From positions 1 through 13,143 of the forward strand of contig JALZWD010000103.1 of the NCBI GenBank assembly GCA_023300365.1: DNA of 13,143 bases, written 5' to 3'. The stretch is from Flavimaricola sp. (GTDB lineage Bacteria > Pseudomonadota > Alphaproteobacteria > Rhodobacterales > Rhodobacteraceae). Shown here piece after piece: positions 1-7,510 of the stretch. Under the pieces are notes generated by a model that was not told the origin of the DNA, searched no databases, and was given only the letters and a program-made list of their open reading frames with translations. How positions within the stretch are numbered: position 1 is the first letter of the stretch; each line of letters opens with the position of its first letter. The translations under genes were made by a program, and so were the position numbers.

Positions 1-2
1 TG

Positions 3-1331
3 TTCAAGATCATGCCGGTTGGTCGCGCCATCTTGGCCTCTATTATCGGCGCGTATTTGTTTTTGCCGCCCGTTCCTGCCGGGTTTGATCCGCCGTTGTT
101 CCCCGCACTCACCAAGGACTCGATCCCAAATATGGTGATCGTGGTTTTGTGTCTGGTCTTTGCCAAGGGCAAGATTGAATGGTTGCCGCAAAACGGAATC
201 GCGCGCGCGCTTGTTTTGATCTTTATTTTCTCGCCGGTTTTGACGGTGATGGCCAACGGTGATCCGGTGTTTTACGGCCGTGTAGGCCTTCCTGGATTGC
301 GCACCACCGAGGCGATTGCCTTGTGCATCCAACAGGCATTGTTTCTGGCGCCGTTCCTTTTGGCACGCCACTATTTATCGACCGACAAAGATCAGCGCGA
401 CCTTCTGCTGGCGTTGGTGATTGGTGGGCTGGTCTATAGTATTCCCGCGCTGCTCGAAGTGCGGCTAAGTCCGCAGCTTAACCAATGGGTTTACGGCTTT
501 TACCAACACTCTTTTGCGCAAACGATCCGCTTTGGGGGCTATCGTCCGCTGGTGTTTTTGTACCACGGCATTTGGCTTGCGTTCTTCTTGATGACAGCAA
601 CCATTGCCGCGATCTGCCTGTTTCGCGCCACGCCAACCAAGAAAATGTGGAAATACGCCGCCGCGGCGGTCTATCTGGGGCTGGTTTTGTTCTTGTGCAA
701 ATCCGCCGGTGCCTTGGTGTTTGCGGTCATCTTGGTGCCAATTATCATGCTAACAACTCAGCATATCCAACTCAGCGTGGCGGCGGTTGTCGCGGTTTTG
801 GCCGTGTCATATCCATTGTTCAAACAAGCCGACCTTGTCCCAACCGAACCCCTGCTCGAGCGGATTGAGGAAGTGAGCCTCGATCGCGCCAATTCGTTGC
901 GGTTCCGATTTGATAACGAAATCGTCTTGCTTGACCGCGCCTATCAACGCCCGGCCTTTGGTTGGGGCACATGGGGCCGTAATCATATCCTTGATGGCTG
1001 GACAGGTATTATTTTGACGGTGACGGATGGTCGTTGGATCATCGTGATCGGGATGTTTGGCTGGCTTGGCTATATTGCCGAATTTGGCTTGTTGGCGGTG
1101 CCGATCTTGTTGATGTGGTGGAAAGGGCCGCACCCCAAAGACAAGGGTATTTCGCCCTATGTCGGTGCGATTGGTCTGATGTTGGCGATCAACATCTTTG
1201 ATTTGATCCCCAATGCAACCATCACACCGATGACATGGCTCTTTGCCGGGGCGATGCTGGGGTATGCGGAACGATACGTGCCGACCCGACGATTTTATAC
1301 CGACCCCGCCTTTAACCCGGTCTTGCAATGA
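3..1331 (+). CDS. Wzy/O-antigen ligase-like polysaccharide polymerase, 5'-partial
   Basis: This is a polytopic inner-membrane protein with roughly ten hydrophobic segments, resembling O-antigen ligase/Wzy polymerase proteins, which join lipid-linked oligosaccharide units in the periplasm. The reading frame is open from base 3. The first ATG (base 12) lies just before a hydrophobic helix and has no visible ribosome binding site, so the true start probably lies upstream of the window. Counting from that ATG, a hydrophilic stretch at about residues 275-315 leads into a P-A-F-G-W-G-T-W-G motif at 314-322. A T-D-G-R-W segment at 338-342 precedes further membrane helices. A Gly/Trp-rich motif after the large loop is common in this family. 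The stop overlaps the next gene's start (ATGA, 1328-1331), indicating translational coupling with a glycosyltransferase. Polymerase and ligase cannot be separated from sequence alone. The membrane-protein class is secure and the exact activity is inferred. Confidence 0.8.
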   Translation, partial: FKIMPVGRAILASIIGAYLFLPPVPAGFDPPLFPALTKDSIPNMVIVVLCLVFAKGKIEWLPQNGIARALVLIFIFSPVLTVMANGDPVFYGRVGLPGLRTTEAIALCIQQALFLAPFLLARHYLSTDKDQRDLLLALVIGGLVYSIPALLEVRLSPQLNQWVYGFYQHSFAQTIRFGGYRPLVFLYHGIWLAFFLMTATIAAICLFRATPTKKMWKYAAAAVYLGLVLFLCKSAGALVFAVILVPIIMLTTQHIQLSVAAVVAVLAVSYPLFKQADLVPTEPLLERIEEVSLDRANSLRFRFDNEIVLLDRAYQRPAFGWGTWGRNHILDGWTGIILTVTDGRWIIVIGMFGWLGYIAEFGLLAVPILLMWWKGPHPKDKGISPYVGAIGLMLAINIFDLIPNATITPMTWLFAGAMLGYAERYVPTRRFYTDPAFNPVLQ

Positions 1332-2632
1332 CTATTGCCAAACGGCCGCGTGTTCTGGTCATCGCCGAGGCCGCCAACCCAGAGTGGGTAAGTGTGCCCT
1401 TGATCGGTTGGTCGCTGGCGCGCGCCTTGGCCGAGGTGGCCGATGTGCACCTTGTCACACAAATCCGCAATCGTGACGCGATCTTGCGGGCGGGTCTGGT
1501 CGAGGGCGAGGATTTCACCGCCATCGACAGCGAGGCCCTCGCCAAGCCGCTTTGGGCGATTGGTGATGTGCTGAAGATGGGCGAAGGCAAAGGCTGGACC
1601 GCGCTTCAGGCGGTTTCGGCGATTTCCTATCCCTATTTCGAGCGGCTTATCTGGAAGAAATTTGGCGATGATTTGCGCGCCGGCGCGTATGACCTTGTCC
1701 ACCGCGTCACCCCGCTTAGCCCAACACAAGTCAGCCCCTTGGCCAAGAAATGTGCCAAAATCGGTGTTCCGTTTGTTGTTGGGCCGCTGAACGGCGGTGT
1801 GCCGTGGCCGCGTGAATTTGACGCCGCGCGGCGTCAGGAAAAGGAATGGCTGTCGTATCTGCGTGGTGCCTACAAGGCGATGCCGGGACGTGGCGCGATG
1901 CTCAAGACCGCAAACGCCATCATCGCAGGGTCGCATTATACGGCCAGTGAAATACCACAGAGCCACCGTGACAAGGTGGTCTGGCTGCCCGAAAACGCCA
2001 TTGATCCCACAAAATTCGCCAAGCCCAATACCGCCGCCCCCGGCCCGTTGCGCGCCTGTTTTATCGGACGTTTGGTGCCCTACAAGGGCCCCGATATGTT
2101 GATCGAGGCCGCCGCGCCGTTGCTCAGAGATGGGCGCATGACGCTTGATGTGATCGGCGACGGCCCGGTGATGCCGCAGTTGCAGGAGATGTCCAAGGAT
2201 TTGGACGGCGTCACATTACACGGCTGGCTTGAGCATTCTCAGGTGCAGGATGTGGCAAGCGCCTGTTCGGTTCTGTCCTTTCCATCGGTGCGCGAATTTG
2301 GCGGCGGCGTGGTCCTTGAGGCGATGGCGCTGGGCTTGGCGCCCTTGATCGTCGATTATGCAGGCCCTGCAGAATTGCTGACATCCGACACCGGATTTAC
2401 CGTGCCTTTGGGCGATCGGGCCCAAATCATTGCCGGGTTCCGCGCCGAGCTTGAACGGCTTGCCGCGGCACCCGATTTGGTGCGGACAACGGGCAAAACC
2501 GCCCGCGCGCGCGTTGACCAAGATTTCACATGGTCCGCCAAGGCGGAGCAGGTGGCGCAGGTATATGAGTGGGTTCTTGGCCGTACGGAGCAAAAGCCCT
2601 ACTTTGCCATAGGTGCGCAAGCCGAGGCTTAG
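1328..2632 (+). CDS. GT4-family glycosyltransferase (GT-B fold)
   Basis: This 434-residue cytoplasmic retaining glycosyltransferase would transfer a sugar from a nucleotide-sugar donor to a growing lipid-linked oligosaccharide. The N-terminal acceptor domain spans about residues 8-230 and contains a V-G-P-L-N-G-G-V motif at 151-158. The C-terminal Glycos_transf_1 domain starts at about 242, with F-I-G-R-L (245-249), a Lys in P-Y-K-G (251-254) and V-I-G-D-G (275-279). The EX7E motif of donor-binding residues is intact: E323 and E331 within E-F-G-G-G-V-V-L-E, followed by P-A-E-L at 347-350. Length is normal for the family. The ATG overlaps the upstream stop by ATGA and lacks a strong Shine-Dalgarno, so translation is probably coupled to the Wzy-like gene. 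Donor sugar and acceptor cannot be read from the sequence. Confidence 0.9.
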   Translation: MTIAKRPRVLVIAEAANPEWVSVPLIGWSLARALAEVADVHLVTQIRNRDAILRAGLVEGEDFTAIDSEALAKPLWAIGDVLKMGEGKGWTALQAVSAISYPYFERLIWKKFGDDLRAGAYDLVHRVTPLSPTQVSPLAKKCAKIGVPFVVGPLNGGVPWPREFDAARRQEKEWLSYLRGAYKAMPGRGAMLKTANAIIAGSHYTASEIPQSHRDKVVWLPENAIDPTKFAKPNTAAPGPLRACFIGRLVPYKGPDMLIEAAAPLLRDGRMTLDVIGDGPVMPQLQEMSKDLDGVTLHGWLEHSQVQDVASACSVLSFPSVREFGGGVVLEAMALGLAPLIVDYAGPAELLTSDTGFTVPLGDRAQIIAGFRAELERLAAAPDLVRTTGKTARARVDQDFTWSAKAEQVAQVYEWVLGRTEQKPYFAIGAQAEA

Positions 2633-2635
2633 GAG
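2631..2635 (+). promoter_or_regulatory. Ribosome binding site that fixes the start of the secreted enzyme
   Basis: AGGAG lies 7 nt before the ATG at 2643 and shares two bases with the TAG stop of the upstream glycosyltransferase (2630-2632). It supports start 2643 over the in-frame ATG at 2613, which would add ten basic residues in front of a complete signal peptide. The arrangement implies that terminating ribosomes can reinitiate here. Confidence 0.75.
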
Positions 2636-2642
2636 AAACGCG

Positions 2643-5438
2643 ATGCTAAGATATTTGGTTGGTCTATGTGCTGGGGCCGCGGTGCTGCTCAGTTTGGCCA
2701 GTGCCGCCTCGGCGCAATCGCGTCGCGAGGTGAATGCTTTTGTATTTGGCAACAGCCTGATCCATCACCTGACCGACACGTCCGAGACAACCGTGCCCTA
2801 TTGGCTTGATCAAATGGCCGATGCTGGCGGGCATGGCTTTGCCGTTGATGGTCGGTGGGGGTTCATGCCGGAATTCTCTCGCGATCTGCCGCCCGAGCCG
2901 AACTGGACGTTTGACGGCGTTGATCGCGTCTGGACCAACCCGCGCTTTGCGTTTCGCCGCGTCCCCTTTGATACGGTGATCTTGGCACCCGCAAATTTCA
3001 TTCAATACCAATCCCCAGACAGCGCCTATGAGGGCAACAATCCCAACGGCGATACGCCCCTTGGGGCCACAGGCCGCGTGATCGATTGGACCGCCAGTCA
3101 GGCGCGGGGGGCGCGCTTTTTTGTCTACGAAGGCTGGGCCGAGATGGCCTCTGTTGTGGCCTATCCGCCCAATGCCGCGGGCTTGGCCGACTATTGGGAG
3201 GCCAACACCGGCGCATATCATCAATGGTATGTCGATTACGTCGCGGCCCTGCAATTTGAGCGGCCAAACTTGGATATCACCCTTATCCCGGTGGCCAGCA
3301 TTCTGGCCGATGTGATGCAAAATACGGCGCTGTCGGATTTGGCCGCAACAGACCTTTTCTCTGATGACGCGCCGCATGGCACCGCCAATACCTATTTTCT
3401 GGCGGCGATGATCACCTATTCGTCCCTCTATGCGGGCCCTGCGCCAAGGCTCGACGAGATCCCAGAGACGATCCACCCGCTGATTGCCGACAATTATGAC
3501 GCGCTGTCCAACCGGATTTGGCAATCGTTTAGTGGCGCGATCATCCCGGATGGGGCGGTGGCCGAGATCCCCGAGACGGGTCTTGTCGATCCCTCGCTTG
3601 CGATGGGCCTGAACGGCATTGCTGATTGGTCGACGCAGCAACCCTTTATCAACGTGATGAAAACCGCGCGTCCGTGGATTGGGCATTTGCCCGGCCAATG
3701 GGGCGGGTGGGACGTTAATCGTTTGCGCGATGAGGGCTATCTTGATGCCAACGGCTGGCCGCTTGGCGTGCCCGACGGGGTCGAGGCCATCGAGGCCTTT
3801 GTCCTGACCAATCAGGCACCCGGCGGCACCTCAATTGCCGGGCGCTATGTCGTGACATGGGACGGGCAGGGCGACATTCAAATCACCGGGGCCGCATTGG
3901 ACGTGGACCGCGAAGGCGACGTAATCACCTTTGGGTTCCGCCCTGGAGAAGAGCTTGTCGCCGTGCGCATTGAGGACGTGGATCCCGAAGATCCCATTCG
4001 CAATATTGCCATCGTGCGCGAAGATCTGGTGCCATTTCATCAGGCCGGAGCGATTTTCAACCCCGATTGGATCAAACGGATCGAAAACCTGCGCATGGTG
4101 CGGTTTATGGATTGGATGATGACAAACGGCAGCCCCCAGACAACATGGGCCGACCGTCCGCAACCCCAAGATTTTTCCTATGTCTGGCGCGGCTCACCGG
4201 TTGAGGTGATGGTCGAATTGTCCAACCAAATCGGCGCTGACCCGTGGTTTACCCTGCCGCATATGGCCGATGATGCTTATGTCCGCGCCTTTGCCACAAC
4301 GGTTTTAAATACGCTGGATTCCGATCTGGTGGTGCATGCGGAATGGTCAAACGAGGTGTGGAATTTCATCTTTCCACAAGCGGTTTGGGCCCGCGAGCAA
4401 GCGGTTGAGCTGTGGGGCGAGGATGTGCCGGATGGCTGGATGCAATACGCGGGTCTGCGTGCGGCACAGGTCGCGGATATTTGGTCGGAGGTTTACGCAG
4501 GCCACGAGGATCAATTGCTTCGGATGGTGGCCACGCATAGCGGCTGGTTTGGTCTCGAAGAGGCCTTGCTTGAGGCCGAACTGGTGGTGCGCGACGGCTT
4601 TGCCCGCCCCGCAGACAGCTTTGATGGCTATGCGATCACCGGATATTTCGGCTTTGAGATCGGCGATGACGAAATGACCGAACAATTACGCGCATGGGTC
4701 GATGCAGGCACCGCCGATGCCGAGGTGACACAGATGTTGCGCGAAGGGTCATTCAAAGAACTGACCGATGATGTGTTTCCCTATCAGGCCAGCGTTGCCG
4801 AACGGTATGGCTATGAGCTGCATATGTACGAGGGCGGCACGCATGTCGCTGGGCATGGTTTGCAAAGCCAAGACGATGTGCTGACCGCGTTTTACAATAC
4901 CTACAACTATTCCCCCCATATGGCGGGGCTTTATGCCGATCTTCTTGCCGCGTGGTCCGAGAACGCCCAAGGGCCGTTTAACGCTTTTGTTGATGTTTCG
5001 GCCCCAAGCCAATTTGGGTCATGGGGGGCGCTGCGCCACTTGGATGATGTTAACCCGCGCTGGTCAACAATGCAGGCCTATAACGCGCTGCCCTTCGGCT
5101 CGGATCGTGCACCCGAGGCGTTTTTGAATGGCGTGACGCGTAACGGCACCGACAGTGGCGACACCCTGCAGGGCACGCCTCAGGGAGATATTTTGATTGG
5201 CCGCGATGGCGATGATACGATCCTGCCGGGGCTTGGCACCAACAGGATGCATGGCGGCGATGGTCGCGATACCGTCCGCGTGCCCGGTGTGGCCGCCGAT
5301 TATCAGCAAGGCTGGCTAGGCGACGATACGTTGATCCTGATCTCTGAGGAAAGTGTGCACTATATCACCGCCGTCGAGGTTCTCGAATTCGACGGTGCGG
5401 CTGGCGATACTCAGTCGTTGGAATTACCCGAAGAGTAA
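2643..5438 (+). CDS. Secreted SGNH-hydrolase-like / putative glycoside hydrolase / RTX-tail fusion protein
   Basis: This is a 931-residue exported multidomain protein. Residues 1-24 form a Sec signal peptide: M-L-R start, hydrophobic core, and A-S-A before Q25. Residues 30-265 look like an SGNH/GDSL-type hydrolase, with G-N-S-L at 36-39 (Ser38 the candidate nucleophile) and D-A-P-H at 242-245 (Asp242 and His245 as the block V pair). Residues 335-815 resemble an uncharacterised family of large putative glycoside hydrolases. Landmarks are P-F-I-N-V-M-K at 334-340, a beta-rich insert at about 395-465 and V-R-F-M-D-W-M at 486-492. W-S-N-E-V-W-N (568-574) offers E571 as acid/base and Y-E-G-G (729-732) offers E730 as nucleophile, as in clan GH-A enzymes. 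Residues 835-880 hold degenerate RTX nonapeptides, followed by a terminal beta-rich segment ending in V-L-E-F-D-G. The gene follows a glycosyltransferase by 10 bp, so a role in trimming or deacylating the exported polysaccharide is likely. Substrate and both activities are inferred. Confidence 0.85.
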   Translation: MLRYLVGLCAGAAVLLSLASAASAQSRREVNAFVFGNSLIHHLTDTSETTVPYWLDQMADAGGHGFAVDGRWGFMPEFSRDLPPEPNWTFDGVDRVWTNPRFAFRRVPFDTVILAPANFIQYQSPDSAYEGNNPNGDTPLGATGRVIDWTASQARGARFFVYEGWAEMASVVAYPPNAAGLADYWEANTGAYHQWYVDYVAALQFERPNLDITLIPVASILADVMQNTALSDLAATDLFSDDAPHGTANTYFLAAMITYSSLYAGPAPRLDEIPETIHPLIADNYDALSNRIWQSFSGAIIPDGAVAEIPETGLVDPSLAMGLNGIADWSTQQPFINVMKTARPWIGHLPGQWGGWDVNRLRDEGYLDANGWPLGVPDGVEAIEAFVLTNQAPGGTSIAGRYVVTWDGQGDIQITGAALDVDREGDVITFGFRPGEELVAVRIEDVDPEDPIRNIAIVREDLVPFHQAGAIFNPDWIKRIENLRMVRFMDWMMTNGSPQTTWADRPQPQDFSYVWRGSPVEVMVELSNQIGADPWFTLPHMADDAYVRAFATTVLNTLDSDLVVHAEWSNEVWNFIFPQAVWAREQAVELWGEDVPDGWMQYAGLRAAQVADIWSEVYAGHEDQLLRMVATHSGWFGLEEALLEAELVVRDGFARPADSFDGYAITGYFGFEIGDDEMTEQLRAWVDAGTADAEVTQMLREGSFKELTDDVFPYQASVAERYGYELHMYEGGTHVAGHGLQSQDDVLTAFYNTYNYSPHMAGLYADLLAAWSENAQGPFNAFVDVSAPSQFGSWGALRHLDDVNPRWSTMQAYNALPFGSDRAPEAFLNGVTRNGTDSGDTLQGTPQGDILIGRDGDDTILPGLGTNRMHGGDGRDTVRVPGVAADYQQGWLGDDTLILISEESVHYITAVEVLEFDGAAGDTQSLELPEE
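5145..5282 (+). repeat. RTX-like calcium-binding nonapeptide repeats within the secreted enzyme
   Basis: About four or five degenerate Gly/Asp-rich units are visible in the translated C-terminal part (residues 835-880). They include G-T-P-Q-G-D-I-L-I, G-R-D-G-D-D-T-I-L and G-G-D-G-R-D-T-V-R, close to the RTX consensus GGxGxDxLx. In known RTX proteins such repeats bind calcium outside the cell and fold the C-terminal end. The run is short, and the third unit (P-G-L-G-T-N-R-M-H) is poor. Confidence 0.75.
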
Positions 5439-6613
5439 CCCGCGCCGCGCAATAGCGTCTCGGCCCCGCGGCTGGCGCCATATCCCTTTACGATGGTCTC
5501 GCGCCCGGCGGCGGCGATTTTGGTCGCACGCGCAGGATCGGCCGCAATTGCCGTGATCGCTTGGGCCAGGGCTTGTGGGTCTTGCGGCGGCACCAAAATA
5601 CCGTCAACGCCGTCTGAAATAAGCTCAGGCACACCACCCGCAGCGGTGCCGATGGTGGGCAGACCACACGACATTGCCTCCATATAGACCACGCCCAAAG
5701 GCTCGGCCCAGCTGGCAAGCACAAACATATGCGCCGCGAGCAGCTTGTCGCGCACCGCATCGGCATCAATCGCGCCAAGCAGACGGACGTTATTCTCCAG
5801 CCCAAGCTCTGCAATGCGTGCCTCAAGCACTTGGCGGTAACCATGGCCGCCATCATCATCTTCGCCCGCGATCTCAAGCTGTATGTCTTGGCCCGCATCA
5901 AGCATCTGTCGCACGGCGGCCATATGGTCTTGGTGGCCTTTGACCAAATTCAAACGCCCGCAGGAAAATATCCTCAGGGTCTCGGTCGGGGAGGGCGGAG
6001 CATACGCCACCTTACGCGACAAACGTTCGGTATCGACGCCCATCGGCTGAAGGAAGATCGTCTCGGGCATATCTTCGGGCATTTCGGCGCGCATTTCTGC
6101 GATCAGTTTTTCGGTGATGATCGTGGCAAACTTGGCATCCCGCCATTTTACACGCTGGCCGGGACCGTAATCCTCAAGCGGGCCATGCAGCGTGATCGAA
6201 TAGCTTGGCCCCCCCATGTGATGCGCCAATTTTGCAACCAAAGCGGCTCGCCCACACGAATGCACATGCACATGTTCGATCCCCTGACGGCGACACGACC
6301 GGATCAATGCCCGCGCGGCGGGGGCCGACAAAATGCAATCCTTGAGGAAATCGCGCCCACCCTCGGCCAAAAGCTCGCGCCACGGCATGCGCGGCAATGC
6401 CGCCAATAAATCCAATGGGTTTGGCGTGCCAAGATACTCTGTGCGCGCCATCGCCTCGTCTGACCACGCATGCGCAATAAGGCCCTGCGCGGGCTTGCGC
6501 GTGCTAAACAGTGCGACATCAACTCCACGTTTCTCAAGCTCTTGTATCTCGCGCCAGAAAAAGATGTGGGTTTGGCCGGGGAATTGCGGCACGAAGTAAC
6601 CAAGTTTTGTCAC
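5411..6613 (-). CDS. GT4-family glycosyltransferase, inverted relative to the locus
   Basis: This 400-residue cytoplasmic GT-B glycosyltransferase resembles exopolysaccharide/colanic-acid-type GT4 enzymes. The N-terminal domain has F-V-P-Q-F-P-G at 7-13 and T-L-H-G-P at 141-145. The C-terminal domain begins near F-S-C-G-R-L (216-221), with Lys225 in V-K-G-H. The EX7E pair is E304/E312 in E-P-L-G-V-V-Y-M-E, followed by G-G-V-P-E-L (326-331). It starts with GTG: an in-frame stop lies 12 nt upstream (complement of 6626-6628) with no other start in between, and an AGGA sits about 10 nt ahead. It is transcribed away from the GT2 gene and towards the secreted enzyme, and its last 28 bases overlap that gene tail to tail. 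It presumably adds one sugar of the same repeating unit, but under its own promoter. The sugar specificity is unknown. Confidence 0.9.
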   Translation of the reverse strand: MTKLGYFVPQFPGQTHIFFWREIQELEKRGVDVALFSTRKPAQGLIAHAWSDEAMARTEYLGTPNPLDLLAALPRMPWRELLAEGGRDFLKDCILSAPAARALIRSCRRQGIEHVHVHSCGRAALVAKLAHHMGGPSYSITLHGPLEDYGPGQRVKWRDAKFATIITEKLIAEMRAEMPEDMPETIFLQPMGVDTERLSRKVAYAPPSPTETLRIFSCGRLNLVKGHQDHMAAVRQMLDAGQDIQLEIAGEDDDGGHGYRQVLEARIAELGLENNVRLLGAIDADAVRDKLLAAHMFVLASWAEPLGVVYMEAMSCGLPTIGTAAGGVPELISDGVDGILVPPQDPQALAQAITAIAADPARATKIAAAGRETIVKGYGASRGAETLLRGAGYSSGNSND

Positions 6614-6688
6614 GAAAATGCTGTCCTATGCTGGCTATATATGTTGGCTAACTACAACCATCCGGAATCGCAAGGAAACGCTATCAAA
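6614..6688. promoter_or_regulatory. Divergent intergenic control region
   Basis: These 75 bp separate the starts of the minus-strand GT4 gene and the plus-strand GT2 gene, so promoters for both directions are expected here. The stretch is more AT-rich than its surroundings and holds a TATATAT tract (6636-6642). An AAGGAA at 6672-6677 is the probable ribosome binding site for the ATG at 6689. I could not find a -35/-10 pair with good consensus and spacing on either strand, so the promoter function rests on the gene arrangement. Confidence 0.5.
6627..6650 (+). repeat. Imperfect 11-bp direct repeat in the divergent promoter region
   Basis: TATGCTGGCTA (6627-6637) and TATGTTGGCTA (6640-6650) differ at one base and start 13 bp apart. 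A third, weaker resemblance (ATGCTG at 6618-6623) precedes them. Tandem sites between divergent promoters are a usual form of operator, but such short repeats can arise by chance. Confidence 0.45.
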
Positions 6689-7510
6689 ATGCTGAGTATC
6701 ATTATTCCAGCAAACAATGAGGAAGCGTTGATTGGGCCCTGCCTTGAGGCGGTTCTTGCATCTGATGGCGTTGATGTGCCGGTCGAGGTGATCGTGGCGG
6801 CCAACGGATGCAGTGACCGCACCGTGGAAATAAGCCGTGGATTTGCAGACAAAGTTGCGGCCAAGGGCTGGGAGCTTGAGGTTCTCGATCTTGCCAGTGG
6901 CGGCAAATTGGGTGCACTTAACGCTGCTGATGCGGCGGCCAATGGCGAAATGCGGGCCTATTTGGATGCAGACGTGACAGTTTCCCCCGCCCTCATCGCG
7001 GGGATTGCGCGCGCGTTGTCCGAGACCGAGGCCACCTATGCCAGCGGACAGGTGCGCATAACCGGACAGGGCTGGTTCAGCCGTCTTTATGCCCGCCTGT
7101 GGTCGCGCATTCCGTTTATGACAACCGGCGTTCCGGGCTGTGGGTTGTTTGCGGTGAATGCCGCCGGGCGCGAAAAATGGGCCGACTGGCCGGATATCAT
7201 CTCGGATGACACATTTGTTCGATTAAATTTTCCACCAGAGCGACGGAAACTTGTTGCTGCTTCGTATAATTGGCCCATAGCTGAGGGTTTTGCCGCGTTG
7301 GTCAAGGTCCGTCGGCGGCAAGATTTTGGTGTGGTGGAAGTGCAAGAAAATTATCCTCATATCGTGTCCAACGACGGCACGCCGGGTTTAGGGGCCAAAG
7401 GCTATTTGGCACTGGCGGCGCGCGATCCGCTTGGCTTTGCGGCCTATGCGGCTGTTGCCCTAACGGTTAAAATCAAAGGCCCAGACAGCACATGGAGCCG
7501 AAGCCGATGA
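6689..7510 (+). CDS. GT2-family glycosyltransferase (GT-A fold)
   Basis: This 273-residue glycosyltransferase opens with the GT2 signature L-S-I-I-I-P-A-N-N-E-E (2-12). It has V-A-A-N-G-C-S-D-R-T (36-45) for nucleotide binding, the metal-binding D-A-D at 93-95 and an acidic S-D-D-T at 172-175 where the catalytic base is expected. A basic R-R-R-Q lies at 208-211. The enzyme would act at the inner face of the membrane on a lipid-linked acceptor. ATG 6689 was chosen because the family homology begins at the next residue and AAGGAA lies about 11 nt upstream. The in-frame ATG at 6470 would add 73 unrelated residues and run 144 bp into the divergent GT4 gene. The stop overlaps the flippase start by ATGA. 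It is on the short side for GT2 enzymes, with only one weak hydrophobic stretch near the end. Donor and acceptor are not predictable. Confidence 0.88.
   Translation: MLSIIIPANNEEALIGPCLEAVLASDGVDVPVEVIVAANGCSDRTVEISRGFADKVAAKGWELEVLDLASGGKLGALNAADAAANGEMRAYLDADVTVSPALIAGIARALSETEATYASGQVRITGQGWFSRLYARLWSRIPFMTTGVPGCGLFAVNAAGREKWADWPDIISDDTFVRLNFPPERRKLVAASYNWPIAEGFAALVKVRRRQDFGVVEVQENYPHIVSNDGTPGLGAKGYLALAARDPLGFAAYAAVALTVKIKGPDSTWSRSR

Noticed and set aside
1295..1966. Minus-strand open frame (223 codons) opposite the first GT4 gene
   Set aside because: The plus strand carries a full GT4 protein with an intact EX7E motif. The antisense product has no recognisable domain and no ribosome binding site.
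2613..2642. Upstream ATG at 2613 for the secreted enzyme
   Set aside because: It lies inside the upstream glycosyltransferase, lacks a ribosome binding site and would put ten mostly basic residues before a normal Sec signal. AGGAG before 2643 decides the start.
2664..3698. Long minus-strand open frame (344 codons) inside the secreted-enzyme gene
   Set aside because: It lies opposite a gene with a signal peptide, catalytic motifs and a good ribosome binding site. Its translation is rich in Arg, Gly, His and Ile without recognisable motifs, as expected from the antisense of GC-rich coding DNA.
5729..6409. Plus-strand open frame (226 codons) opposite the second GT4 gene
   Set aside because: The minus strand carries a complete GT4 protein with the EX7E pair and normal family length; the plus frame has no known motif or ribosome binding site.
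6470..6688. Upstream ATG at 6470 extending the GT2 gene by 73 residues
   Set aside because: The extension is antisense to the start of the divergent GT4 gene and carries no GT2 features; the homology begins right after ATG 6689, which has its own ribosome binding site.
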